Assembly (NCBI GenBank): GCA_050116415.1
Contig: JASFOS010000057.1
Location: forward strand, 1-12,791
Origin: JARRJY01 sp050116415
Lineage (GTDB): Bacteria; Pseudomonadota; Gammaproteobacteria; UBA6429; Thiohalophilaceae
Length of the DNA: 12,791 nt
Direction of reading: 5' to 3'
A program made the translations under genes and the position numbers. The notes beneath the pieces were generated by a model. That model was given only the letters and a program-made list of their open reading frames with translations, was not told the DNA's origin and did not search any database. This document shows, piece by piece, positions 1 through 6,696 of the stretch (positions are counted from its first letter, which is position 1; each line of letters starts with the position of its first letter).

Positions 1-1568
1 ATATGAACATCCTGGTCGATGCCGCCTATCGACAAACCAATATCCTTTTATGGGGTGCGGGTGCCGTATTGTTATTTTTGTTGATTATCTACATGTCTAC
101 CAACCACCTGGTATTCAGACCGATTGCTTCGGTGGTGCGTGCCCTGAAAGCCGAAGCGATCGGAAAAGATGGCGTGATGCTGCCAATGGTACGCTCGGAA
201 GAAACCGTAGCGCTGGTCGATGCCTTTAATGAAATGGCCAAGCGGGTACACAAGCGCCAGTCCGATCTTGAACACCAGGCCCTGCACGATGCACTGACAG
301 CGTTGCCAAACCGGACGCTATTACAGGAACGCATGGCGCACCAAATCCAGGTAGCAAGAAGGGAGCATAGCAACATAACCCTGTTCATGATCGACCTCGA
401 TCGTTTCAAGGAGATCAATGATACCCTGGGCCATCATGTGGGTGACAAAGTCCTGATTGAAGTCGGTTTCAGGATCAGCACCAACCTGCGTGAAATAGAC
501 ACGGTGGCACGACTCGGTGGTGATGAATTCGCGGTGATATTGCCTGACACGGATACCAGCCAGGCAGAAAACGTTGCCGGCAAGTTACTGGAGTCAATGA
601 AGCAGCCATTCCAGATCGACGAGTTGCAGTTATACCTGGGTATGAGTATCGGCATATCCAGCTACCCGGAACATGGTGTGGATGTCGCAACCATTATCCA
701 GCATGCCGACGTGGCGATGTACGTCGCCAAGCAAAACCAGTCCGGCTACGCCATTTATGATGCAAGTAAGGATGAATACAGTATTCGCCGACTGGAACTG
801 ATCAATGACCTGCGCAATGCTATCGAAAATAACAGTCTTGATTTACAGTTCCAGCCCATTATTAACATGCTTAACGATGAGGTCAGGGGCGTGGAAACGC
901 TGCTGCGCTGGAAGCACGATTCCTTTGGCATGATTCCACCGGATCAAATCATCAATCTCGCTGAACAGACTGCCTTGATAAATCCGCTGACTTACTGGGT
1001 GTTTGAAAATGCGTTAAAGCAAATGGAGATTCTGCATGCCAGGGGTTTCGAAATCGAAGTATCGGTAAATATCTCTGTATATAACCTTAGGGATTCAGAG
1101 TTTATCGACAAGATCCGTGAGATCATTTCCGGCTACAAGATTGAAGCTTCGAAAATTGTACTGGAGATTACCGAGAGCGCGATGATGTCCAACCCGGTGC
1201 ATGCAGCCGAAGTGTTATCCGAGCTGGATAAGATGGGGTTGCGCCTGGCGGTCGATGATTTTGGCACCGGCTTTTCCTCGCTGGCCTACCTGAAACAATT
1301 ACCGGTGGATGAACTGAAAATTGACAAGTCTTTTGTGATTGGCATGCAGAACAGTAACAGCGACGAAGTGATTGTGCATTCAACCATTGAACTGGCACAT
1401 AACCTTGGTATAGAAGTCGTCGCCGAAGGCGTGGAGAACAAGCTCAATTATAACAAGCTGAAAGGTTACCTGTGTGATGCCGCGCAAGGTTACTACATGA
1501 GTAAACCCATGCCGCTGGATAAGTTGCAGGTCTGGCTGGAGAATTTCAGTCTTTCCAATACCCTGTAA
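1..1568 (+). CDS. HAMP-GGDEF-EAL cyclic-di-GMP turnover protein (5' partial)
   Basis: This is an inner-membrane protein that probably makes and/or degrades cyclic-di-GMP. Numbered from the ATG at base 3, a transmembrane helix spans about residues 13-31, a HAMP-like linker about 32-85, GGDEF about 90-255 and EAL about 265-515. The GGDEF motif is intact at 172-176 and is preceded by an RxxD inhibitory site (R163, D166) at the canonical five-residue distance. In the EAL domain the signature reads ETL (E298), but the metal and catalytic positions are present: N356, E388, D418-D419, K439, E475 and Q495. Both activities are therefore plausible. The ATG at base 3 is probably internal: only a few residues precede the membrane helix, whereas such proteins normally have an N-terminal helix and a periplasmic sensor before HAMP, so the gene likely begins before the window. 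It ends 16 nt before the ychJ-like gene and is probably cotranscribed with it. Confidence 0.93.
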   Translation, partial: MNILVDAAYRQTNILLWGAGAVLLFLLIIYMSTNHLVFRPIASVVRALKAEAIGKDGVMLPMVRSEETVALVDAFNEMAKRVHKRQSDLEHQALHDALTALPNRTLLQERMAHQIQVARREHSNITLFMIDLDRFKEINDTLGHHVGDKVLIEVGFRISTNLREIDTVARLGGDEFAVILPDTDTSQAENVAGKLLESMKQPFQIDELQLYLGMSIGISSYPEHGVDVATIIQHADVAMYVAKQNQSGYAIYDASKDEYSIRRLELINDLRNAIENNSLDLQFQPIINMLNDEVRGVETLLRWKHDSFGMIPPDQIINLAEQTALINPLTYWVFENALKQMEILHARGFEIEVSVNISVYNLRDSEFIDKIREIISGYKIEASKIVLEITESAMMSNPVHAAEVLSELDKMGLRLAVDDFGTGFSSLAYLKQLPVDELKIDKSFVIGMQNSNSDEVIVHSTIELAHNLGIEVVAEGVENKLNYNKLKGYLCDAAQGYYMSKPMPLDKLQVWLENFSLSNTL

Positions 1569-1584
1569 TCCCGGGGCGTTCCTT

Positions 1585-1980
1585 ATGGCAAAGAATACAA
1601 CACCCTGTCCCTGCGGTTCAGGTCTTGAGTACCGCGACTGTTGTGAGCCGTTCATCACGCAGCAACAAGCGGCGCCTACGGCCGAGTCGCTGATGCGTTC
1701 GCGCTATACCGCCTACACCTTGCAGGACGAACAGTATCTGCTGGCGACCTGGCATCCTTCGACGCGTCCGGCCAGCTTGCAGCTGGATGCAGATTCGTCG
1801 ATCAAATGGCTGGGATTGAAAATTATCGCCACCGACAAAGGTGGTGACCAGGACAACGAAGGTCGTGTCGAGTTTGTTGCCCGTTACAAGCTAAATGGCA
1901 AGGCGCATCGCCTGCATGAAAACAGTCGTTTCAGCCGGGAAAATCAGCGCTGGTATTATGTCGACGGTGTGTTTGTCTAG
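1585..1980 (+). CDS. ychJ: YchJ family protein with N-terminal SEC-C zinc motif
   Basis: This is a 131-residue protein of the YchJ/UPF0225 family. The N-terminus carries a SEC-C type metal-binding motif, CPC at residues 8-10 and CC at 19-20, which in SecA and related proteins binds zinc. The rest (about residues 30-130) is the YchJ NTF2-like domain, recognisable from the segment LMRSRYTAYTL (about 36-46), a WHPSTRP stretch near 56, and the C-terminal RFSRENQRWYYVDG. Family members usually run to about 150-160 residues and often have a second SEC-C motif at the C-terminus. This one is short and lacks it. The biochemical function of the family is not established. It starts with ATG 16 nt after the GGDEF-EAL stop, so cotranscription is likely, although I know of no functional link. 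Its stop lies 4 nt from that of the convergent DUF1223 gene. Confidence 0.9.
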   Translation: MAKNTTPCPCGSGLEYRDCCEPFITQQQAAPTAESLMRSRYTAYTLQDEQYLLATWHPSTRPASLQLDADSSIKWLGLKIIATDKGGDQDNEGRVEFVARYKLNGKAHRLHENSRFSRENQRWYYVDGVFV

Positions 1981-1984
1981 CGGC

Positions 1985-2797
1985 TTACGGCATGGCCGTT
2001 GTTTTGAAAAAATTCCCGGGCAGCGTGCCACCGGTTGCCTGTAGCGGGACCGGGTTGTTTACCGCGTTGACCCAGAGCGCGACCGCATAGCCGGGCACGG
2101 ATAACGCGCGCACATGCCGGGTCAGCGGTGACCAGGCAACCTGCCACTCGAGGTTGTTGCCGAGATGTTGCTGATGATCGAGTACCACGAACTCATGCCG
2201 CGAGGTACGCCCGCGGTTTTCCCCGGCCTTGATGTGGTTAGTGATATCGTTACCCAGCAGGGCGATATTTAATATATAGCCAGACGGTGACGGTTGTACG
2301 GGCTGGAAGCGGGCAACGAGCCGCTGAGTACTGAGCGTGGCGCTTAATCGGCCCACTTTTATCGGCTCCGGTTCAGGAAGTTGGCGGCTTAAAAAACCGC
2401 GGCGCCAGTTTTCACCATTGATAAAAAATGCCGGGGTAAAGACGGTAGCGTGTTGTTGCCATCGTGCATATTGACGCTGGCGCTGGCTAAACGCGGCCTG
2501 GGCAAAGCGGTCTTTCCAGCCAATGTAATCCCAGTAATCAACATGGAAGGCCAGGGGAATAACGTTTTTCCAGAGTCGGTTATGTGTTTTTAAACTGTTG
2601 AGAAAGCGCTCGGCGGGCGGGCAGCTGCTACAACCTTCCGAGGTAAACAGCTCAACGAGCCGGTTTTGCCAAATACCGCTATCAAGCCGTATTTCTGCTG
2701 CGAATGACGGGGTGCCGATTAACAGGCCAATCAGTAGGGTTATCAACGTGCCTTGTAGCATTGCGCATTTCCCTGGTGGTTTTTGTTTGATTTTCAT
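1985..2797 (-). CDS. Secreted DUF1223 thioredoxin-fold protein
   Basis: This 270-residue protein matches the DUF1223 family, a thioredoxin-like fold found in proteobacteria and usually exported. A hydrophobic signal segment (about residues 14-32) ends in a plausible cleavage site, PSFA-A near 33-34. The family hallmark follows: LVELFTSEGCSSCPPAE (47-63) with a C56-x-x-C59 pair, then HVDYWDYIGWKDRF and TPAFFINGE. The CxxC suggests periplasmic thiol-disulfide chemistry, but the family function is not known. Two starts are possible. The first ATG gives a lysine-rich n-region but has no clear Shine-Dalgarno. The second ATG, at 2761 (residue 13), has AGGGA about 8 nt upstream but a less charged n-region. 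The gene converges on ychJ with a 4-nt gap and is divergent from the PilZ operon. Confidence 0.9.
   Translation of the reverse strand: MKIKQKPPGKCAMLQGTLITLLIGLLIGTPSFAAEIRLDSGIWQNRLVELFTSEGCSSCPPAERFLNSLKTHNRLWKNVIPLAFHVDYWDYIGWKDRFAQAAFSQRQRQYARWQQHATVFTPAFFINGENWRRGFLSRQLPEPEPIKVGRLSATLSTQRLVARFQPVQPSPSGYILNIALLGNDITNHIKAGENRGRTSRHEFVVLDHQQHLGNNLEWQVAWSPLTRHVRALSVPGYAVALWVNAVNNPVPLQATGGTLPGNFFKTTAMP
1987..2003 (+). terminator. Possible compact terminator inside the end of the DUF1223 gene
   Basis: On the plus strand, ACGGC (1987-1991) and GCCGT (1995-1999) form a 5-bp stem with a 3-nt loop, followed by TGTTTTG. It lies just after the YchJ stop and overlaps the last codons of the convergent DUF1223 gene, where a terminator for the plus-strand operon would be expected. 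The stem is short and the T-run is interrupted, so the call is tentative. Confidence 0.35.
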
Positions 2798-2894
2798 GAG
2801 ATAGGAGCGGTTTTGCGGCTGGAAGTTCCATTTTTGTGAAGTGGCAGGGCGGCAACGCTAAATAATCCTGTAAATTGACCGATACAGGATATTC

Positions 2895-2972
2895 GTGAAC
2901 AATAAAAACAGTGATGCGATGGGATATCAGGGAATGCTAATAGACTGCTACCTTGATCAGAACGCAAAATGA
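2895..2972 (+). CDS. Possible 25-codon leader ORF overlapping the PilZ start
   Basis: A GTG at 2895, with AGGA at 2886-2889 (5 nt spacing), opens a 25-codon frame. It ends in TGA at 2970-2972, sharing ATGA with the ATG of the PilZ gene (2969). The PilZ start has no convincing Shine-Dalgarno of its own, so translation of this short frame could couple to it. The predicted peptide (starting MNNKNSDAMG and ending DQNAK) resembles no family I recognise. Evidence is limited to the ribosome-binding site and overlap geometry, and frames this short occur by chance. Confidence 0.25.
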   Translation: MNNKNSDAMGYQGMLIDCYLDQNAK

Positions 2973-3232
2973 TAAACGATAGTTCTTTTTCAACAATAGC
3001 CTGTAGCGCACCGGTAAAGGTCATGCACGCCGACTTTGGTGAACGGACCTTCAACATGCGTGACATGTCGAATAGCGGGGTATTCCTGCTGACCGGCAAT
3101 GAGCTTCCGTTACCTGAAGGCAGTATCGTCAAGATCCAGGTGCAGGGGATGCTGGCAGATGCGCCCGTGCTTGATGCCGAGATTATCGGCAAAGAAGAAG
3201 ATGGCGTGGCGTTAAAGTTCTGTGATGTTTGA
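2969..3232 (+). CDS. Single-domain PilZ protein lacking the RxxxR c-di-GMP motif
   Basis: This is an 87-residue stand-alone PilZ domain. The second PilZ signature, DMSNSG (residues 32-37, DxSxxG), is intact and followed by the usual beta-strands (VFLLTG, GSIVKIQVQGML, GVALKF). The first signature, RxxxR near the N-terminus, is missing: residues 5-9 read SSFST. The other PilZ protein in this window (10631-10891) aligns gap-free from residue 1 and has RKHMR there, so the start is not simply misplaced. An in-frame TGA at 2954-2956 also excludes a longer N-terminus. Because RxxxR contacts the ligand in characterised PilZ proteins, this one probably binds c-di-GMP poorly or not at all and may act as a protein-protein adaptor. 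The gene lies 30 nt upstream of the SHOCT-like membrane protein gene and likely shares its transcript. Confidence 0.85.
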   Translation: MINDSSFSTIACSAPVKVMHADFGERTFNMRDMSNSGVFLLTGNELPLPEGSIVKIQVQGMLADAPVLDAEIIGKEEDGVALKFCDV

Positions 3233-3262
3233 ATAGTTAGCTGGACAGTTGATTCGTTAAAG

Positions 3263-3871
3263 ATGTCTGAAAAGGTAGAGTTGCATAATTCACTGGTGCA
3301 AAAGCGTCTCTGGCATGGTGAGAACCGCCTGACACTACGCGAGCAGCGCACACTCAAGATCCAAAAAACCGGCAAGATCAAAACATCTTCCTACATGATT
3401 GATATCATCGCCCTGGACAGTCACAGCCGGCGGGTTTACAGCATGGCCTGGCCATGGCTGGCTGCCGCGTCGGTTTTTTTCGTGGTGGCGTTTGTTATTT
3501 TCCAGTTTCCCGGCCTGTTGGCCGGGCTCGAACCGGTGTACGCCGCGATACTGGCGGCGGTCATGGCGGTATGCGCGGTGGCATGTTTTATCGTGTTCTG
3601 GTTATCCAGTTCCCGAAAGCAGGTGTTCTATACCTTGCAAGGCCATATCCCGTTGGTTGAGATCTGGGTCAGTCAGCCATCACGCAAGATCTTCAGGCAA
3701 TACGTAAAATCACTCACCGAACAAATCCAGCAGGTACAGGAAAAAGCCGGCCTGAGCAAAGAGCAACAGCTCACCGGTGAAATGAAAATGTTGCGGCGAC
3801 TCGCCGATGAAAACATCCTTAACAAGGAAGTTTACGAAGAAGCCAAGGCCTCTTTGTTCAAGAAATTCTGA
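3263..3871 (+). CDS. Two-TM membrane protein with C-terminal SHOCT-like segment
   Basis: I do not recognise a named family for the whole 202-residue protein. An N-terminal basic, soluble part of about 60 residues (rich in K/R around 14-40) precedes two hydrophobic helices at about 62-82 and 92-114. A cytoplasmic tail follows, with a probable coiled-coil or helical stretch (about 141-168). The last 30 residues (GEMKMLRRLADENILNKEVYEEAKASLFKKF region, about 172-202) resemble SHOCT, the short C-terminal oligomerisation domain: a leucine-rich helix, an N-I-L turn and a second helix with E-x-x-K-x-x-L. Both ends are predicted to be cytoplasmic. The gene begins 30 nt after the PilZ stop, suggesting an operon, and the protein could be a membrane partner of that PilZ protein. 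This is inference from position only. Confidence 0.8.
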   Translation: MSEKVELHNSLVQKRLWHGENRLTLREQRTLKIQKTGKIKTSSYMIDIIALDSHSRRVYSMAWPWLAAASVFFVVAFVIFQFPGLLAGLEPVYAAILAAVMAVCAVACFIVFWLSSSRKQVFYTLQGHIPLVEIWVSQPSRKIFRQYVKSLTEQIQQVQEKAGLSKEQQLTGEMKMLRRLADENILNKEVYEEAKASLFKKF

Positions 3872-4035
3872 CGCTACCCTTCCCTGGTCAGTGATCCCTG
3901 GGTTTAGCTCGATATATCAGTGGCTTATAAGTGATTTCAGGCAGAGGATTAGTTTTTTCTTTGCTGAGCCAAATGCATTTAATTGCCCCCGTACCAAGCA
4001 AGGTGCACAATGCGTGCTGGAAAAATATTCATGTT

Positions 4036-4065
4036 ACGGCAAAGATCTAATCAAGCCGTGTTTTT
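4036..4065 (+). terminator. Weak hairpin plus T-run just upstream of adk
   Basis: ACGGC (4036-4040) and GCCGT (4055-4059) can pair around a 14-nt loop and are followed by GTTTTT. This could terminate the upstream PilZ-SHOCT transcript or form a leader structure for adk, whose ATG is 23 nt further on. The 5-bp stem with a long loop is weak. The rest of the gap from 3872 to 4087 shows no convincing promoter to me. Confidence 0.2.
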
Positions 4066-4087
4066 AATAATAAAAGGGGAACCTTAA

Positions 4088-4729
4088 ATGAAACTGATTT
4101 TGTTAGGTGCGCCAGGTGCAGGCAAGGGCACAGTCGCAAAACTATTAACCAAGATGGATGGCTCCGTACAGATTTCAACCGGTGATATCCTGCGTGCTGC
4201 CGTTGCCGCGGGTACGGAACTGGGTAAAAAAGCCGAAGCAGCCATGAAAGCCGGTGAACTGGTTTCCGATGATTTGATCATGGGCATCATGGGTGAGCGC
4301 CTCAAGGAAGATGATTGTAAGAACGGTTACTTGCTGGATGGTTTCCCTCGTACCATTCCGCAGGCTGAAGCATTGAAAGTGTTATTGGCCGATATGGGCG
4401 AAGAACTGGATGCCGTGGTTAACATCGACGTGCCACGTGAAGTTATCCTGGATCGTCTGACCACCCGTCGTACCTGCGAAGATTGTGGTGAAATTTATAA
4501 CGTCAAGTCAAAGCCACCCAAGGAAGAAGGCAAATGTGACAAGTGCGGTGGCGCGGTTGTGCAACGTGATGACGAAACCGAAGAAGCCATCAATAACCGA
4601 CTGGAAGTCTATAACCAGCAAACCGCACCATTGGCTGACTTCTATGAAAAAGAAGGCATGCTGTTAACCGTTGCCGCTACTGAAAGCGACGCGGTGATCG
4701 ATGCGATCAAGGCAAAACTGGGCATTTAA
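4088..4729 (+). CDS. adk: Adenylate kinase with four-cysteine (zinc-type) lid
   Basis: This is cytoplasmic adenylate kinase (ATP + AMP to 2 ADP), 213 residues, the usual size of the long form. The P-loop GAPGAGKGT lies at residues 7-15, the AMP-binding segment QISTGDILRAAV at about 29-40, and the LLDGFPRT motif at 82-89. The lid domain (about 122-160) carries C130, C133, C150 and C153 in two CxxC pairs. This is the arrangement that binds structural zinc in Bacillus-type enzymes; in E. coli Adk the equivalent positions are His, Ser, Asp and Thr. RDDETEEAINNRL (160-172) supplies the catalytic arginine region. A GGGG-containing Shine-Dalgarno (AAAAGGGGAA) sits about 6 nt before the ATG. The gene is followed by its own strong terminator, so it is probably transcribed alone. 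Confidence 0.97.
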   Translation: MKLILLGAPGAGKGTVAKLLTKMDGSVQISTGDILRAAVAAGTELGKKAEAAMKAGELVSDDLIMGIMGERLKEDDCKNGYLLDGFPRTIPQAEALKVLLADMGEELDAVVNIDVPREVILDRLTTRRTCEDCGEIYNVKSKPPKEEGKCDKCGGAVVQRDDETEEAINNRLEVYNQQTAPLADFYEKEGMLLTVAATESDAVIDAIKAKLGI

Positions 4730-4761
4730 TCAAACCCGTTTAGCTTTACTATAAAACCAGG

Positions 4762-4797
4762 AACGGCCGGGATGGATATTCCGGCCGTTTTTGTTTT
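4762..4797 (+). terminator. Rho-independent terminator of adk
   Basis: AACGGCCGG (4762-4770) pairs perfectly with CCGGCCGTT (4781-4789) across a 10-nt loop and runs into TTTGTTTT. It lies 33 nt after the adk stop, on the plus strand. Its T-tract contains the TTG at 4791 that opens the next reading frame, which argues against that TTG being a real start. Confidence 0.88.
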
Positions 4798-4817
4798 CAG
4801 GTTACAATAAAACAATC

Positions 4818-5564
4818 ATGGCGATTCTCTGGAAAAAACAACTAGACGGAGTCCACTACGAAGTACGTTCCGCCGGCAGAACGCGGCGCCTGTATACCGA
4901 TGGTGTTTTTCACAGCCAGTACAATCCTTCGCAGCCGTTGGCCGGTGGTATCTGGGACCTGTTGTTGTTGCCGGCATTATTTTCAGCACCGGGACAGATC
5001 AAACGGGTACTGGTACTCGGGGTCGGCGGCGGCACGGTTATTCACCAGTTACAGCGTTACATCGAGCCGGAAAAAATAGTCGGCATTGAACTGAACCCGG
5101 TTCACCTGCAGGTGGCCAAATCTTTTTTCTTTATTGATAAATCCGTGGCTGAATTACACCAGGCCGACGCGACAAAATGGCTGGCCGATTATCGTGGGCC
5201 AAAGTTTGACCTGATTATCGAGGACCTGTTTGGAGAAAAGAACGGCGAACCGGAAAGAGCGGTATTTGCTTCAGCCGCGTGGTTTGATTTGTTACACAAG
5301 AACCTTAGCAGGCAGGGCACACTGGTGATGAATTTTATCAGCCGTAACGAGTTGCGTCGTTGTGCCTATTTTACCCATGAAACAACCGCGCAACATTTCA
5401 AAAGTGCTTTTCAGTTTAGTCTGCCCATGTATGACAACGTGATTGCCGCATTTTTAAAACAGGACACATCGAGTGAACAACTGCGAGCCTACCTGCGGGC
5501 AACACCGGGGCTGGGTAGCAATAGCGTTCTGGCAAAATTCAAATATCGCATCAGGAGAATCTGA
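4818..5564 (+). CDS. Spermidine-synthase-like SAM-dependent methyltransferase-fold protein
   Basis: This is a 248-residue Rossmann-fold protein of the spermidine synthase/SpeE-like superfamily. From the ATG at 4818, the nucleotide-binding loop is VLVLGVGGGTV (about 64-74), the acidic ribose-binding residue is E91 in GIELNP, and QADA lies at about 116-119. KFDLIIEDLFG (129-139) takes the place of the catalytic aspartate loop of SpeE. True spermidine synthases usually have GGGDGG in the first motif. Its absence, and the lack of the polyamine-binding N-terminal segment, suggest that this is not a genuine aminopropyltransferase; substrate unknown. The frame is open back to a TTG at 4791, but that lies within the adk terminator T-run, so ATG 4818 is preferred even though its Shine-Dalgarno is weak. 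The gene converges on tusE/dsrC across a strong terminator. Confidence 0.8.
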   Translation: MAILWKKQLDGVHYEVRSAGRTRRLYTDGVFHSQYNPSQPLAGGIWDLLLLPALFSAPGQIKRVLVLGVGGGTVIHQLQRYIEPEKIVGIELNPVHLQVAKSFFFIDKSVAELHQADATKWLADYRGPKFDLIIEDLFGEKNGEPERAVFASAAWFDLLHKNLSRQGTLVMNFISRNELRRCAYFTHETTAQHFKSAFQFSLPMYDNVIAAFLKQDTSSEQLRAYLRATPGLGSNSVLAKFKYRIRRI

Positions 5565-5575
5565 TCCGCGGGCAT

Positions 5576-5607
5576 AAAAAAAGGGAGTAACGTTGGTTAC
5601 TCCCTTT
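5576..5607 (-). terminator. Terminator between the SpeE-like gene and tusE/dsrC
   Basis: AAAGGGAGTAAC (5580-5591) and GTTACTCCCTTT (5596-5607) form a perfect 12-bp stem around a GTTG loop. A run of seven A at 5576-5582 becomes a T-run on the minus strand, so this is a strong terminator for the tusE/dsrC transcript. On the plus strand it is followed by only TTTCTGG and would be a weaker terminator for the SpeE-like gene. Confidence 0.88.
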
Positions 5608-5634
5608 CTGGTTTGGCTTTGCCAGGTTGGCGAA

Positions 5635-5970
5635 TTAGCTGCAACCCTTGGGGCGTGGCAGGCCGGCAACCTTGTTGGCACATTTAATCAGCCCGGTGGG
5701 GAACAGGGAATAAATGTATTTTTGATCGCTGCGATCTTTACCGTACTTGTTCTTCATTAACTTGGAGAATGCACGGGGTTCAGCCACCGTACCATTGTCC
5801 AGGAAATACTCACGGGCGAGATTAATGATGTCCCAGTGCTCTTGAGTCAGTTCGGGGATTTTTTCATTCTTGGCAATTTCAACCGCTAACTCTTCGCTCC
5901 ATTCGTCAAGATTGAGCAACCAGCCAGCTTCACTCAGTTCAATAGTTTTGCCATTTACTTCTGCTTGCAT
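5635..5970 (-). CDS. tusE: TusE/DsrC/DsvC family sulfur-relay protein
   Basis: This is a 111-residue DsrC-fold protein with the family segments EAGWLLNLDEW (14-24), LTQEHWDIIN (41-50) and the C-terminal arm KVAGLPRPKGCS. The penultimate cysteine (C110), which carries persulfide in DsrC and TusE, is present. A second cysteine, C97, lies two residues before the position of the second DsrC cysteine (residue 99, here Asn). It is therefore neither a textbook two-cysteine DsrC nor a plain one-cysteine TusE. TusE passes sulfur from TusBCD to MnmA for tRNA 2-thiouridine, whereas DsrC serves dissimilatory sulfur metabolism. No tus or dsr partner genes are visible here, so the tusE label is provisional. 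Start: ATG 5970 has AGGAG (5980-5984) 9 nt upstream. The in-frame TTG at 5976 would be too close to it. Confidence 0.9.
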   Translation of the reverse strand: MQAEVNGKTIELSEAGWLLNLDEWSEELAVEIAKNEKIPELTQEHWDIINLAREYFLDNGTVAEPRAFSKLMKNKYGKDRSDQKYIYSLFPTGLIKCANKVAGLPRPKGCS

Positions 5971-6034
5971 GGTCAAATTCTCCTAAAGGGGTCTAAAACT
6001 TGACTAATTTTATCAGGATAAAACCCGGATTTCT

Positions 6035-6054
6035 ATATAAGAATGGACTTATAT
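6035..6054. promoter_or_regulatory. Inverted repeat between divergent tusE/dsrC and DnaJ-related genes
   Basis: ATATAAG (6035-6041) and CTTATAT (6048-6054) are perfect 7-bp inverted arms with a 6-nt spacer, in an AT-rich gap between two divergent genes. The symmetry and location would suit an operator for a dimeric regulator, but AT-rich DNA gives such repeats by chance. No clear -35/-10 pair was assigned. Confidence 0.3.
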
Positions 6055-6105
6055 TAAAAATAAAATAAGACAGGAAAATTCTGCCCAGATCGGTACACTG
6101 GCTTG

Positions 6106-6696
6106 ATGGCAGCGCATATTGAGCAGATTACTACCAGAATTCAACAACTTAGTCGGATCCTGGAGAAGGATTTACCTTTGATCACGCCATGTACCGAGCA
6201 CACACTGCTCACTCATCTCAAGGCATTGCCGGAAACCGGCTTTGCCGAACTGGATAGCCGTGATCCGCACCAGTTGTTCCAGCTGCATTTCCTGCTGTTT
6301 CACGTGCTGTACCGGTTGCGAGATCAGTACCGGCAACAACACACCGCGCACCTGGAAATCTCGCCGCTGCATATCGCCTTGCTGCCTTACCAGGCTGGCG
6401 AACAGGGATTGAGCGAAGCGGATCCGTTAAGGGACTATTACCTGGACCTGTCACACCTGCACAGTACCAGCCGGCACGAGGTCGACGAGATGCTAGGGCG
6501 TTTCTGGTCAACGCTGGGCCGCGATGAACATCGCGCAGAGGCGCTGGCGGTACTCGGCTTGTCCGACCCGGTCGATGAACCCATGATAAGGAAAACCTAC
6601 CAGAAGCTGGTGATGCAGCATCACCCGGATCGCGGTGGCGATAAACTCAAGCTACAGGAACTGAACCTGGCCATGGATGTTTTATTAAGAAAATAA
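6106..6696 (+). CDS. DNA-J related protein with short C-terminal J domain
   Basis: This 196-residue protein has an N-terminal region like the DNA-J related domain of gammaproteobacteria (LDSRDPHQLFQLHFLLFHVLYRLRDQY, about 48-75, and PLRDYYLDLSHL near 107-118). A C-terminal J domain runs from about 143 to the end, with the diagnostic HPD at 173-175 and RKTYQKLVMQHHPDRGGD around it. J domains stimulate the ATPase of Hsp70/DnaK. The domain here ends right after helix III, and there is no zinc-finger or client-binding region as in DnaJ itself, so it is probably a specialised cochaperone. The client is unknown. The ATG at 6106 is preferred over the adjacent in-frame TTG at 6103. No good Shine-Dalgarno is visible. 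Confidence 0.88.
   Translation: MAAHIEQITTRIQQLSRILEKDLPLITPCTEHTLLTHLKALPETGFAELDSRDPHQLFQLHFLLFHVLYRLRDQYRQQHTAHLEISPLHIALLPYQAGEQGLSEADPLRDYYLDLSHLHSTSRHEVDEMLGRFWSTLGRDEHRAEALAVLGLSDPVDEPMIRKTYQKLVMQHHPDRGGDKLKLQELNLAMDVLLRK

Noticed and set aside
892..900. ETL instead of EAL read as a dead phosphodiesterase
   Set aside because: The catalytic glutamate is kept and all the other metal and catalytic residues I could check are present.
2881..2968. Frameshifted N-terminus of the first PilZ that might restore RxxxR
   Set aside because: The protein already aligns gap-free from residue 1 with the other PilZ, and none of the upstream frames encodes an RxxxR-like segment.
2794..3381. Long minus-strand open frame across the PilZ gene
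   Set aside because: It is serine- and cysteine-rich with no family features, and covers the well-supported PilZ and the start of the SHOCT-like gene on the other strand.
3886..3908. CCCTGG direct repeat after the SHOCT-like gene
   Set aside because: It is a short direct repeat without hairpin or T-run, and is likely chance.
4791..4817. TTG start giving nine extra residues on the SpeE-like protein
   Set aside because: The TTG lies in the T-run of the adk terminator, so it would hardly be transcribed with a ribosome-binding site; ATG 4818 is the better choice.
5971..5976. TTG start two codons upstream for the TusE/DsrC protein
   Set aside because: It is only about 3 nt from AGGAG, while ATG 5970 has a normal 9-nt spacing and gives the usual family length.
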